From Caballeronia sp. dw_19 (GTDB taxonomy: Bacteria; Pseudomonadota; Gammaproteobacteria; Burkholderiales; Burkholderiaceae), in the NCBI RefSeq assembly GCF_018449515.1, contig NZ_JAAVUQ010000048.1:1-51942 (forward strand): DNA of 51,942 nt, in the 5' to 3' direction. The notes below the pieces were generated by a model. The model made no database searches, was not told the DNA's origin, and was given only the letters and a program-made list of their open reading frames with translations. Shown piece by piece: positions 34,202 through 42,606 of this stretch (position 1 is its first letter; every line of letters starts with the position of its first letter). The position numbers and the translations under genes are program-made.

Positions 34202-36001
34202 ATGAACGCCATCCGTTACACCATTGTTCCGAAAAATCCCGCTGCGCATCTGTTCGAAGTGACGCTGACCGTCGCGCAACCCGATCCGTCGGGCCAGCGT
34301 TTTGTGCTGCCTGTGTGGATTCCGGGCAGCTACATGATCCGCGAATTCGCCCGCAATATCGTGACGCTGCAGGCGTTCAACGCGGCGGGCCGCAAGCTCG
34401 CCATCGATAAAACCGACAAGCACGCTTGGGTAACCGCACCGCACGATGGCCCGATCACGCTGCGTTATGAGGTCTACGGCTGGGACCTCTCAGTGCGTGC
34501 GGCGCATCTTGACGACACCATCGGTTTTTTCAACGGTACGAGTGTGTTCCTCGCGGTAGAAGGGCAGGCGGATGCGCCCTGCATAGTCGATATTCAAAAG
34601 CCTGCGGGCACGCAATACGCGAACTGGCGCGTGGCGACGGCATTGCCCGAGGCGCGCGGTACGAAGCGCTATGGTTTCGGCGCGTATGAAGCGCCGAATT
34701 ACGATGCGCTGATCGATCATCCCGTGACGCTCGGCGAGTTCGCGCTTGGTTCCTTCGATGCCCACGGCGCGAAGCACGACATCGTGATTTCGGGCCGCGT
34801 GACCGGGCTCGATATGCATCGCCTGGAAACCGACCTCAAGCGCGTTTGCGAGTCGCAAATTGCGTTGTTCGAGCCGCGCACGAAGAAGGCGCCGGTTGAT
34901 CGTTATGTGTTCATGACGGTCGCTGTCGCCGATGGTTACGGTGGCCTGGAACATCGTGCATCGACGGCGCTGATCTGCAATCGCGCCGATCTGCCTGTTG
35001 CCGGGCGGCCGGATGTGACGGATGGTTATCGCACGTATCTTGGTCTTTGCAGCCACGAATATTTCCATACGTGGAACGTGAAGCGCATCAAACCCGCTGC
35101 GTTCGCGCCATACGATTTATCGCAGGAAAATTACACGTCGCTGCTGTGGTTGTTCGAAGGTTTTACGTCGTACTACGACGACCTGATGCTCGTGCGAAGC
35201 GGCCTGATCAGCGCGAGCGAGTATTTTTCGCTTCTGGGAAAGACGCTCGGCGGCGTGTTGCGCGGGTCGGGGCGGCTCAAGCAGACCGTGGCTGAAAGTT
35301 CGTTCGATGCCTGGGTCAAATATTATCGGCAGGACGAAAACGCAGCGAACGCAATTGTCAGCTATTACCAGAAGGGTTCGCTTGTCGCGCTCGCTTTCGA
35401 CCTGTCGATCCGCGCGCAAACCGAAGGCAAGAAATCACTCGACGACGTCATGCGGCTTCTGTGGCAACGCTACGGCCGGGATTTTTATCACGGCAAAGCG
35501 TGGGGTATCGAAGAAAGCGAGGTGGAAGCCTTGTTCGCCGAAGCTACCGGCGCCGATTTGAAAAAGCTATTCCGCGACGGTGTCCACGGGACGCGTGATC
35601 TGCCGCTCGATACTTTGTTCGAGCCCTTCGGCATCACGTTCGCGCCCGATGTCGCGACCAACGGCACGGCGGGGAAACCGTCGCTCGGCGCGCGGATTCG
35701 CAATGGCGCGGATTGCGTACTCGCGGTTGTCCACGAGAATAGCGCGGCGCAGAAGGCGGGGCTATCGGCCGGTGACGTGCTGGTTGCAATCGACGGCTTG
35801 CGCGTCACGGGATCGAATCTCGACACGCTGCTTGCGCGTTATTTGCCAGGCGCGAAGGTGGAAGTGCACGCATTCCGGCGCGACGAATTGCGCGTCGCGC
35901 AGGTCAGGCTCGATCCGCCGGAGGTATCGCGTTATGTGCTTTCTACCGCCGATGGACGCGGTCCGTCGAAGCAATGGCGCGAACGCTGGCTGAAAGGTTG
36001 A
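34202..36001 (+). CDS. M61-family metallopeptidase with PDZ domain
   Basis: A 599-residue glycyl-aminopeptidase-like enzyme. The start at 34202 has AAAAGGA upstream; the longer open frame (from 33821) overlaps dsbC. An N-terminal beta domain (about 1-190) is followed by the catalytic domain with the zinc motif HEYFH (285-289) and WLFEGFTSYYDDLM carrying the third ligand Glu. A PDZ domain sits near residues 500-570 (SAAQKAGLSAGDVLVAIDG). No signal peptide is seen, so it is probably cytosolic. Relatives cleave N-terminal Gly/Ala; the native role is unclear. Confidence 0.93.
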   Translation: MNAIRYTIVPKNPAAHLFEVTLTVAQPDPSGQRFVLPVWIPGSYMIREFARNIVTLQAFNAAGRKLAIDKTDKHAWVTAPHDGPITLRYEVYGWDLSVRAAHLDDTIGFFNGTSVFLAVEGQADAPCIVDIQKPAGTQYANWRVATALPEARGTKRYGFGAYEAPNYDALIDHPVTLGEFALGSFDAHGAKHDIVISGRVTGLDMHRLETDLKRVCESQIALFEPRTKKAPVDRYVFMTVAVADGYGGLEHRASTALICNRADLPVAGRPDVTDGYRTYLGLCSHEYFHTWNVKRIKPAAFAPYDLSQENYTSLLWLFEGFTSYYDDLMLVRSGLISASEYFSLLGKTLGGVLRGSGRLKQTVAESSFDAWVKYYRQDENAANAIVSYYQKGSLVALAFDLSIRAQTEGKKSLDDVMRLLWQRYGRDFYHGKAWGIEESEVEALFAEATGADLKKLFRDGVHGTRDLPLDTLFEPFGITFAPDVATNGTAGKPSLGARIRNGADCVLAVVHENSAAQKAGLSAGDVLVAIDGLRVTGSNLDTLLARYLPGAKVEVHAFRRDELRVAQVRLDPPEVSRYVLSTADGRGPSKQWRERWLKG

Positions 36002-36148
36002 GGCGTTAAAGCAGCGCTAAAGGCGGATTGTTCTATTGTTGCAACAATCCGTCACGAGTGCGCAGCTTGTTCCCGGCGTCGTAAAAAAGAAGAATGCGTC
36101 CTGTCAGAGCGCGATCCGTGCTCGAACTCAACAGACACAGGAATCATC

Positions 36149-36745
36149 ATGACGACCATTCTTCAAATCAATTCCGCAGCTCGCTCGCAAGGCGCCCAAT
36201 CAACGTTGCTCGCTGACGAAGTGTCGGCGAAGCTGCAGCAAGTGCACCCGGGTGCGAAGCTAGTCGTGCGCAATCTTCTCTCCGACAACCTTCCCCACCT
36301 CGACGATGCCACGCTCGGCGCATTCTTCACGCCCGCCGACCAACGCACGGCTGAACAAAACGCGATCCACGCCAAGAGCGAAGCGCTTATCGCCGAATTG
36401 CAAGCGGCTGACGTAGTCGTGATCGCCGCGCCGATGTACAACTTCGGCATTTCGTCGCAACTGAAGGCGTACTTCGACTGGATCGCACGCGCAGGCATCA
36501 CGTTCAAGTACGGCGCGAACGGCCCGGAAGGCCTGGTGACGGGCAAGAAGGTGGTAGTTGTATCGGCACGTGGCGGCAAGTACAGCGGCACGCCGAATGA
36601 TTCGCAAACGCCGTATCTGAAGTCGTTCCTCGGTTTCCTGGGCATGACCGACGTCAGCTTCATCTTCGCCGAAGGCCTGGCAATGGGCCCGGACGCTGCC
36701 GGCGCCGCTTTGGCTACCGCACGCGACTCGATCGCCGCGCTGTAA
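36149..36745 (+). CDS. azoR: FMN-dependent NADH-azoreductase
   Basis: A 198-residue flavodoxin-fold quinone/azo reductase. The start TTILQINSAARSQGAQST is the FMN phosphate-binding segment; APMYNFGISSQLKAYFDWIARAG (NAD(P)H/FMN site) and SARGGKYSG are diagnostic. It reduces quinones and azo dyes by two-electron transfer and is thought to protect against thiol and quinone stress. Ribosome site AGGAA precedes the ATG. Monocistronic, ending in a terminator shared in position with the convergent ung gene. Confidence 0.94.
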   Translation: MTTILQINSAARSQGAQSTLLADEVSAKLQQVHPGAKLVVRNLLSDNLPHLDDATLGAFFTPADQRTAEQNAIHAKSEALIAELQAADVVVIAAPMYNFGISSQLKAYFDWIARAGITFKYGANGPEGLVTGKKVVVVSARGGKYSGTPNDSQTPYLKSFLGFLGMTDVSFIFAEGLAMGPDAAGAALATARDSIAAL

Positions 36746-36779
36746 GCAAGTTTGTGAAGTAGCAGGACGCTTTTGAAAG

Positions 36780-36815
36780 AACCCGCCGTGTCGTGAGACA
36801 TCGGCGGGTTTTTTA
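36780..36815 (+). terminator. Rho-independent terminator after azoR
   Basis: Stem AACCCGCCG-TGTC / GACA-T-CGGCGGGTT with a GTGA loop and one bulged T, ending in a six-T run. It slightly overlaps the last codon of ung on the other strand. Confidence 0.88.
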
Positions 36816-37592
36816 CGCTGGGACGTCAGGCAAACGCCAGTCGATGGCCGGTCGCCCGTGTTGCTCGAGATACGTATTCGCCGACACAAAATGCCCGCAG
36901 CCCAGAAAGCCGCGATGCGCTGACAGCGGAGACGGGTGGGGCGCTTCCAGCACGCAGTGCGCCTTCCCGGATGCCACCGCCGACGCGATCAATCCTCGTT
37001 TTGCCTGCGCATGCGCACCCCAAAGCATGAACACGAGATGTTCGTGTCGAAGGGCAAGTTCGTGGATCAGCGTGTCGGTGCAATGCTCCCAGCCGCGTTT
37101 GGCGTGGCTGCCGGCTTTATCGCGTTCCACCGTCAGCGATGTGTTCAACAGCAGCACGCCTTGTTGCGCCCATGCGTCGAGGCAACCGTGAGCGGGCGCA
37201 GTAAAACCAAGGCTGGCGTTGATTTCCTTGAAGATATTTTTCAGCGATGGCGGCGGCCGAACCGGCGCCGGCACCGAAAACGCCAGGCCGTGAGCTTGCG
37301 GCGCACCGCGATCTTCGCCGTGGTAAGGATCCTGTCCGAGGATGACGACCTTCACATCGCCGGGACGAGTCAGGCGCAATGCGCGGAAGACATCGGCGGG
37401 ATACACGGTCTTGCCGGCGGCGCGCTCGGCGTCGACGAACGCGCACAACGCGGCGTAATGCGGGCTGTCGATAAAAGTCTTCAGATGCTTGCGCCAGTCC
37501 GCCGGCAACGCGTCGAACTGACTTTCGAGCGACGTAAACGGTTCGAGCTGGGTTTTCGGTGACTCAGCTTCAAATAGTGACGCCTGACTCAT
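36813..37592 (-). CDS. ung: Uracil-DNA glycosylase (family 1)
   Basis: Removes uracil from DNA in base-excision repair. The start at 37592 (MSQASLF) overlaps the stop of the CYTH gene by four bases (ATGA), so it is preferred over the ATG at 37631. The 259-residue protein has the water-activating motif GQDPYHG with D88, the uracil pocket LLLNTSLTVE and the DNA-intercalation motif HPSPLSAHRGF. Last gene of the minus-strand trp/CYTH series. Confidence 0.96.
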   Translation of the reverse strand: MSQASLFEAESPKTQLEPFTSLESQFDALPADWRKHLKTFIDSPHYAALCAFVDAERAAGKTVYPADVFRALRLTRPGDVKVVILGQDPYHGEDRGAPQAHGLAFSVPAPVRPPPSLKNIFKEINASLGFTAPAHGCLDAWAQQGVLLLNTSLTVERDKAGSHAKRGWEHCTDTLIHELALRHEHLVFMLWGAHAQAKRGLIASAVASGKAHCVLEAPHPSPLSAHRGFLGCGHFVSANTYLEQHGRPAIDWRLPDVPA

Positions 37593-38245
37593 TTCACGCC
37601 GCCGTTGGAGCCAGCCACTTTGGACTCGCACAGGTCGTAGCCCCGGCGTGCCTTGCTGGCGTCGTCAGGCTGGAGATACAGAAACGCTCCCCGCATTTGC
37701 GCGGCAAGGATGTTCAATGCTTCCTCGTTGCCAGATTTCAGTTCGAGTTCGAGTTCGCTGATTGGAGCGGTCAGGCGCTCGCCGTCCACTTCAGCCACCA
37801 CCTCGCCGAGATCCAGCGCGGCTTCAATCCGCGCACCGTCAATTTCGATGTCCCAGATCACGCGTGAGAAATCGGTGCGGAACAGCGCGGCCAATTCGGG
37901 CGCGGCGTCGCTGAGCGCATTGGCGGCGTGCTCGTCATCGCAAATTTCAAGCAGGGCGGGGATTTCCAGCGCTTCGCCGGCTACGGGCCGCTCCCACTCG
38001 TGGCGGTTGTGCAAACCGTCCGTCGATTCACCCGCCGTCTTGTACGTTTGCAACCATTGATCCGGCGTACCGCGCAGACGCACCGCACTTTTCGCCTTCG
38101 CGAGCGCACGGTCAGGGGTATCGAAGTACACGTTGGTGAGCTGGATCTTGCGGCCTTCCCGACCGGTGCGTTGTGTCAGGTCCTTCGCTATCTCGCCATG
38201 TTCCGACGTAGGCAGCGCCAGTTTGATCTCGCGTTCAATACTCAA
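37589..38245 (-). CDS. CYTH-domain protein (inorganic triphosphatase-like)
   Basis: A 218-residue protein of the CYTH/triphosphate tunnel metalloenzyme superfamily. The ExExK signature is at the N-terminus (EREIK, E4, E6, K8), followed by alternating charged strands (KSAVRLRGTPDQWLQTYK, RHEWERPV) that line the tunnel. Bacterial relatives such as E. coli YgiF hydrolyse inorganic tripolyphosphate; YgiF is longer with a CHAD domain, absent here. It sits 21 bp after trpC and overlaps ung by four bases, so it is probably transcribed with both. Confidence 0.9.
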   Translation of the reverse strand: MSIEREIKLALPTSEHGEIAKDLTQRTGREGRKIQLTNVYFDTPDRALAKAKSAVRLRGTPDQWLQTYKTAGESTDGLHNRHEWERPVAGEALEIPALLEICDDEHAANALSDAAPELAALFRTDFSRVIWDIEIDGARIEAALDLGEVVAEVDGERLTAPISELELELKSGNEEALNILAAQMRGAFLYLQPDDASKARRGYDLCESKVAGSNGGVK

Positions 38246-38266
38246 AATAAACTCCGTGCAACAGCG

Positions 38267-39052
38267 TCAGAAGAACATTCGCGCCAGTTCGGTACCGGGG
38301 TCGTCGGCGCGCATGAACGCCTCGCCGACCAGGAACGTCTGCACGTCCATGGCGCGTAGCCGGTCGACATCGACGCGGCTCAGAATGCCCGATTCGGTCA
38401 CCACTATACGATCTTCAGGAACCATGTCCAGCATGCCGATCGTCGTTTCAATCGATGTCTCGAACGTGCGGAGATTGCGGTTATTCACACCGATCAACGG
38501 TGTCTTCAACGTAAGTGATTGCTCGAGTTCGTCACGATCGTGAACTTCCACGAGCACCGCCAGCCCGAGCGAGTGCGCGTACGCTTCGAGATCTCGCATT
38601 TGCAAGGGCTGGAGCGCGGCGGCGATCAACAGAATGCAGTCGGCGCCCATCGCGCGGGCTTCCAGGATCTGATAAGGATCGACAATGAAGTCCTTGCGCA
38701 GAACCGGCAGGCTGCAAGCGGCGCGCGCTTCTTCGAGATACGCAACGCTGCCCTTGAAGAACTGCACGTCGGTCAGCACCGACAAACACGCGGCGCCGCC
38801 TTGTTCGTACGATTTCGCGATTTCGGCGGGGACGAAGTTCTCGCGCAATACGCCCTTCGACGGACTCGCTTTCTTCACTTCCGCGATGATCGCCGGCTTC
38901 CCCGCGGCGTGCTTCGCGCGCAATGCGCCGACGAAGTCGCGCGAGTCGCGCGTGCTCGCCTGCAAACGCAGTTCCTCGAGCGACACGCTTTCCTGCGCGA
39001 TGCGAATTTCGCCTCGTTTGACTTCGATAATGCGGTCGAGAATGTCACTCAT
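38267..39052 (-). CDS. trpC: Indole-3-glycerol phosphate synthase
   Basis: Converts carboxyphenylaminodeoxyribulose-5-phosphate to indole-3-glycerol phosphate in tryptophan synthesis. A 261-residue (beta/alpha)8 barrel with the catalytic IIAEVKKASPSKG near residue 55, LRKDFIVDPYQILEARAMGAD, and GVNNRNLRTFETS. Monofunctional, not fused to TrpF. It lies 12 bp after trpD. Confidence 0.97.
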   Translation of the reverse strand: MSDILDRIIEVKRGEIRIAQESVSLEELRLQASTRDSRDFVGALRAKHAAGKPAIIAEVKKASPSKGVLRENFVPAEIAKSYEQGGAACLSVLTDVQFFKGSVAYLEEARAACSLPVLRKDFIVDPYQILEARAMGADCILLIAAALQPLQMRDLEAYAHSLGLAVLVEVHDRDELEQSLTLKTPLIGVNNRNLRTFETSIETTIGMLDMVPEDRIVVTESGILSRVDVDRLRAMDVQTFLVGEAFMRADDPGTELARMFF

Positions 39053-39064
39053 GTCCTGGCCTCT

Positions 39065-40096
39065 TTATTTCGCGAATTGCTGCGTGAAGCGCACGAGTTC
39101 ATCGACTTTTTCACGCGCTTGCCCGCTCGCGATCACCTCTTTCGCGAGGACCATGCCGGCCGCGATCGATTCGACCACGTTCGCGGCATATAACGCCGTG
39201 CCCGCATTCAGCGTCACGATTTCGCGCGCGACGCACGGCTTGTTATTCAGCGCGCCGAGCAACATGGTTTTCGATTCCAGCGCGTCGGCCACTTTCAGCG
39301 TCCGGTTCGACACCATCTGCAGGCCGAAGTCCTCCGGATGAATCTCATACTCGCGCACTTCGCCGTTGCGCAGCTCGCCTACCACGGTTGCCGCACCCAG
39401 CGATACTTCGTCCATGCCGTCCTTGCCGTACACCACCAGCACGTGCTTAGCTCCCAGGCGTTGCATGACGCGAACCTGGATGCCGACGAGGTCCTCATGG
39501 AACACGCCCATCAACTGATTGGGCGCGCCGGCCGGGTTGGTCAGCGGGCCGAGGATGTTGAAAATCGTCCGCACGCCGAGTTCACGACGCACCGGCGCGA
39601 TGTTTTTCATCGCCGGATGATGATTCGGCGCGAACATGAAACCCATACCCGTTTCGGCAATGGATAACGCCACTTGTTCCGGCTTCAGATCGATATTCAC
39701 GCCCAGCGCTTCAAGCACGTCTGCGCTGCCCGATTTACTCGATACCCCGCGATTGCCGTGCTTCGCGACCTTCGCGCCGGCGGCCGCCGTGACAAACATG
39801 GTGGCCGTCGAAATGTTGAAGGTATGCGAGCCGTCGCCGCCGGTGCCCACGATATCGACTAGATTCTCGCTATCCGGCACGGTGACGTGATTCGCGAACT
39901 CGCGCATTACCGTGGCGGCCGCCGCGATTTCTCCGATGGTTTCCTTCTTCACGCGCAAACCCGTGATGATCGCGGCGGACATCACCGGCGACATCTCGCC
40001 GCGCATGATCATGCGCATCAGGTGCAGCATTTCGTCGTGGAAAATCTCGCGATGCTCGATTGTCCGTTGCAACGCTTCCTGGGCCGTAATTGTCAT
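39065..40096 (-). CDS. trpD: Anthranilate phosphoribosyltransferase
   Basis: Transfers phosphoribosyl from PRPP to anthranilate. The start at 40096 (MTITAQEAL) gives 343 residues and is preferred over an ATG at 40114 that overlaps trpG. Motifs are VDIVGTGGDGSHTFNIST (PRPP loop), KHGNRGVSSKSGSADVLEALG and FMFAPNHHPAMKNIAPVRRELG. It lies 14 bp after trpG. Confidence 0.97.
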   Translation of the reverse strand: MTITAQEALQRTIEHREIFHDEMLHLMRMIMRGEMSPVMSAAIITGLRVKKETIGEIAAAATVMREFANHVTVPDSENLVDIVGTGGDGSHTFNISTATMFVTAAAGAKVAKHGNRGVSSKSGSADVLEALGVNIDLKPEQVALSIAETGMGFMFAPNHHPAMKNIAPVRRELGVRTIFNILGPLTNPAGAPNQLMGVFHEDLVGIQVRVMQRLGAKHVLVVYGKDGMDEVSLGAATVVGELRNGEVREYEIHPEDFGLQMVSNRTLKVADALESKTMLLGALNNKPCVAREIVTLNAGTALYAANVVESIAAGMVLAKEVIASGQAREKVDELVRFTQQFAK

Positions 40097-40110
40097 GATC
40101 GGATCTCGGT

Positions 40111-40695
40111 TCACGCGCGAATGCCTTGCGCCGGGCTCTTGACGAAGTTTTCGAGCAGCGCGTGGCCGTGCTCGGAAAGAATCGATTCCGGGTGGAATTG
40201 CACGCCCTCGACCGCGAGTTCTTTATGACGCACGCCCATGATTTCGCCGTCAGGCGTCCACGCGGATATTTCCAGGCAATCCGGCAGCGACTCGCGTTCG
40301 ATCGCGAGCGAGTGATAACGCGTCACGCTGAAATGTTTCGGCAGGTCGGAAAACACGCCGCGGCAATCCGTTTCGATAGTGCTGACTTTGCCGTGCATGA
40401 TGGTTTGCGCGCGCACTACGCGTCCGCCGAACGCCTCACCAATGGCCTGATGGCCGAGGCAAACGCCCAAAATAGGGATCTTTCCGGAAAATTCGCGCAG
40501 CACGTTGAGCGTGATGCCCGCGTGTTGCGGATTGCTCGGCCCCGGCGAGAGGCAGATCCGCTCGGGATTGAGCTTTGCGATTTCATCGAGGGTAATTTCG
40601 TCGTTGCGGAAAGTCCGCACATCCTCGCCCAGTTCGCCGAAATACTGGACCAGGTTATAGGTGAACGAATCGTAGTTGTCGATCATCAGCAGCAT
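40111..40695 (-). CDS. trpG: Anthranilate synthase component II (glutamine amidotransferase)
   Basis: Supplies ammonia from glutamine to TrpE for anthranilate synthesis; in this group it may also serve PabB for folate. The 194-residue class I amidotransferase has nucleophile C79 in GVCLGHQAIGEAFGG and the His/Glu pair in GVQFHPESIL. The start MLLMIDNYDSFTYNLVQYF is typical. Separate from trpD (not fused). It lies 13 bp after trpE. Confidence 0.97.
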   Translation of the reverse strand: MLLMIDNYDSFTYNLVQYFGELGEDVRTFRNDEITLDEIAKLNPERICLSPGPSNPQHAGITLNVLREFSGKIPILGVCLGHQAIGEAFGGRVVRAQTIMHGKVSTIETDCRGVFSDLPKHFSVTRYHSLAIERESLPDCLEISAWTPDGEIMGVRHKELAVEGVQFHPESILSEHGHALLENFVKSPAQGIRA

Positions 40696-40708
40696 GGTCT
40701 GTCTCCGG

Positions 40709-42205
40709 TCAGAAGTCGCTATCGAGGCCGTCTTGCACCTGCTCGGCGGCGCGCAGCACTGCTCGCGCCTTGTTCTCCGTCTCCTGCCATTCCGACTCGG
40801 GCACCGAATCAGCGACCACGCCCGCTGCCGCCTGCACGTACAAATTGCCCTTGTGGATCAGACCCGTGCGGATCGCGATGGCGAGATCCATCTCGCCCGT
40901 GAACGACAGATACCCGCAAGCGCCGCCGTACAAGCCGCGTTTCACCGGCTCCAGCTCGTCGATGATTTCCATCGCCCGCACTTTCGGCGCGCCCGACAGC
41001 GTGCCGGCGGGGAAGGTGGCGCGCAGCACGTCGAAATTGGTCGTGCCGGGTTTCAGCTTGCCTTCCACCGAACTCACGATGTGCTGAACGTGCGAGTACT
41101 TTTCGATCGCCAGCTTGTCGGTCACCACCACCGATCCCGTCTGCGCAATCCGGCCGACATCATTACGCGCCAGATCGATCAGCATCACGTGTTCGGCCAC
41201 TTCTTTCGGATCGTTCAGCAATTCGGTCGCGAGTTCTGCATCACGTTCCGGCGTGTTGCCGCGCGGCCGCGTGCCGGCGAGAGGACGAATGGTCACAATC
41301 CGTTCGTCGCCACGTTTTTCCTGCCGCACCAGAATTTCCGGCGATGCCCCCACCACGTGGAATTCCCCGCCGAAGTTGTAGTAATACATATACGGCGATG
41401 GATTCAGCGAACGCAACGCGCGATACAGCGAGAGCGGGTTATCGCGGAACGGCTTCACGAGCCGCTGGCCAACCTGAACCTGCATCAATTCGCCAGCCGC
41501 GATGTACTCCTTCGCCTTTCGCACCGCGTTCAGGTAATCGTCCTTCGCGAACTCCCGATACGTCTCCGTCCGCACGCTAGCTGAGGTCACCGGCGGCTGC
41601 ACGGTCGTGCGCAAACGCGACCGCAATTCGCGCAGGCGCTGTTTGGCTTTCGTGAATGCTTCGGGCGTGGTCGGGTCGGCGTAGACAATCAGATAAAGCT
41701 TGCCGGCGAGGTTATCGATAACCGCCATTTCTTCGGTCAGCAGCAACTGGATATCGGGCAGGCCGAGATCGTCACGCGGAGCCGTATGGGCCAGCTTCTT
41801 TTCGATATAACGCACGGCGTCATAACCGAAATACCCGGCCAGACCGCCGCAAAAGCGCGGTAGTCCCGGGCGCTGCGCAATTTTGAAGCGCTTCTGAAAT
41901 TCTTCGATAAACGTCAGCGGATCGGCTTGGCTCGTTTCAATGACGTTGCCGTCCTTCAGCACCTCCGACACGCCGTTCTGTACGCGAATCATGGTGCGGG
42001 CCGGCAAGCCGATAAACGAGTAACGCCCGAAGCGCTCGCCACCCACCACCGATTCCAGCAGGAACGAGTTGGCGCCATTGCGCTCGGTTTGAGCCAGCTT
42101 GAGATAAAGCGAAAGCGGCGTTTCGAGGTCGGCCAGCGCCTCGGCGATCAGGGGAATGCGGTTGAAACCTTCATTCGCCAGCGATTGGAATTCGAGTTCG
42201 GTCAT
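40709..42205 (-). CDS. trpE: Anthranilate synthase component I
   Basis: Makes anthranilate from chorismate and ammonia, the first committed step of tryptophan synthesis. The start at 42205 (MTELEFQSL) has AAAGGA seven bases upstream and yields 498 residues; an ATG at 42253 lacks support. The tryptophan feedback motif LLES lies near residue 50 (NSFLLESVVGGERFGRYSF). The catalytic chorismate-binding half has RPLAGTRPRGNTPERD, LIDLARNDVGR and ATFPAGTLSGAPKVRAMEI. It is preceded by a leader peptide and terminator that look like a transcription attenuator. Confidence 0.97.
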   Translation of the reverse strand: MTELEFQSLANEGFNRIPLIAEALADLETPLSLYLKLAQTERNGANSFLLESVVGGERFGRYSFIGLPARTMIRVQNGVSEVLKDGNVIETSQADPLTFIEEFQKRFKIAQRPGLPRFCGGLAGYFGYDAVRYIEKKLAHTAPRDDLGLPDIQLLLTEEMAVIDNLAGKLYLIVYADPTTPEAFTKAKQRLRELRSRLRTTVQPPVTSASVRTETYREFAKDDYLNAVRKAKEYIAAGELMQVQVGQRLVKPFRDNPLSLYRALRSLNPSPYMYYYNFGGEFHVVGASPEILVRQEKRGDERIVTIRPLAGTRPRGNTPERDAELATELLNDPKEVAEHVMLIDLARNDVGRIAQTGSVVVTDKLAIEKYSHVQHIVSSVEGKLKPGTTNFDVLRATFPAGTLSGAPKVRAMEIIDELEPVKRGLYGGACGYLSFTGEMDLAIAIRTGLIHKGNLYVQAAAGVVADSVPESEWQETENKARAVLRAAEQVQDGLDSDF

Positions 42206-42476
42206 GTTCTGATCCTTTACGTGTCGCTTGTTGGATTTGGCGACATCGAGCACACACTGGGCGCTGCGGACAATTTACCGCACGGCGCGAATCTCGCTCT
42301 CGTTTGTGCGTTGCCTGATGCTTCAAACGCTGTCCCGATCGTTTAGGCGGTGGTAGCCATTTGCTAAAACGGCACGGCCGCAAAACGGAATTTGGGCGCA
42401 ACGAATGATGCGGATCAGGCCAGGCATCAAGGTAAAACAAGTCGGCGGGATCGGCGCGCGGAATGCGCAGCGAAAC
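42206..42476 (-). promoter_or_regulatory. Untranslated leader between trp attenuator terminator and trpE
   Basis: About 270 nt of trp mRNA leader after the terminator U-run. No protein-like ORF, no clear promoter (-35/-10 pair) and no second terminator were seen. It contains the trpE ribosome site AAAGGA. An 89-codon frame across it (42171-42440, TTG start) overlaps trpE and does not look coding. Confidence 0.5.
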
Positions 42477-42506
42477 AAAAAACGGTTGCCGAAGACGAGC
42501 TTCGGC
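42477..42506 (-). terminator. Candidate trp attenuator terminator
   Basis: In the minus-strand RNA, GCCGAAG (42506-42500), loop CUCGU and CUUCGGC (42494-42488) form a perfect 7-bp stem, followed by AACCG and then six U (42482-42477). It starts 16 nt after the stop codon of the Trp-rich leader peptide. UGGCGU (42542-42537, at the second Trp codon) could pair with ACGCCG (42508-42503), which would exclude the terminator left arm; this alternative is only weakly supported. Confidence 0.75.
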
Positions 42507-42521
42507 GTTCCTCAGGCGAGG

Positions 42522-42596
42522 TTAGCGCGACCAGCGACGCCAGGGCCAGGCTCCCCGGTCGATGCTGCTCAGACTCCGTTTTTTGTTCAGAAACAT
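42522..42596 (-). CDS. trpL: trp operon leader peptide with three Trp codons
   Basis: A 24-codon ORF starting ATG at 42596 and ending TAA at 42522. The peptide begins MFLNKKRSLSSIDRGA and continues with W17-P-W19-R-R-W22-S-R. Three UGG codons within six codons next to an intrinsic terminator in front of trpE is the hallmark of ribosome-mediated attenuation: stalling at UGG when Trp-tRNA is low would disfavour the terminator. The ATG has no Shine-Dalgarno sequence but lies ten bases after the gph stop codon, so translation probably restarts from gph ribosomes. Too short for normal gene finders. Confidence 0.8.
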   Translation of the reverse strand: MFLNKKRSLSSIDRGAWPWRRWSR

Positions 42597-42606
42597 GAGG
42601 ATTGAA

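Noticed and set aside
42171..42440. 89-codon frame (TTG start, two Trp) upstream of trpE as an alternative leader peptide
   Set aside because: Too long, overlaps the trpE start, has no following terminator; the 24-codon ORF at 42522-42596 fits far better.
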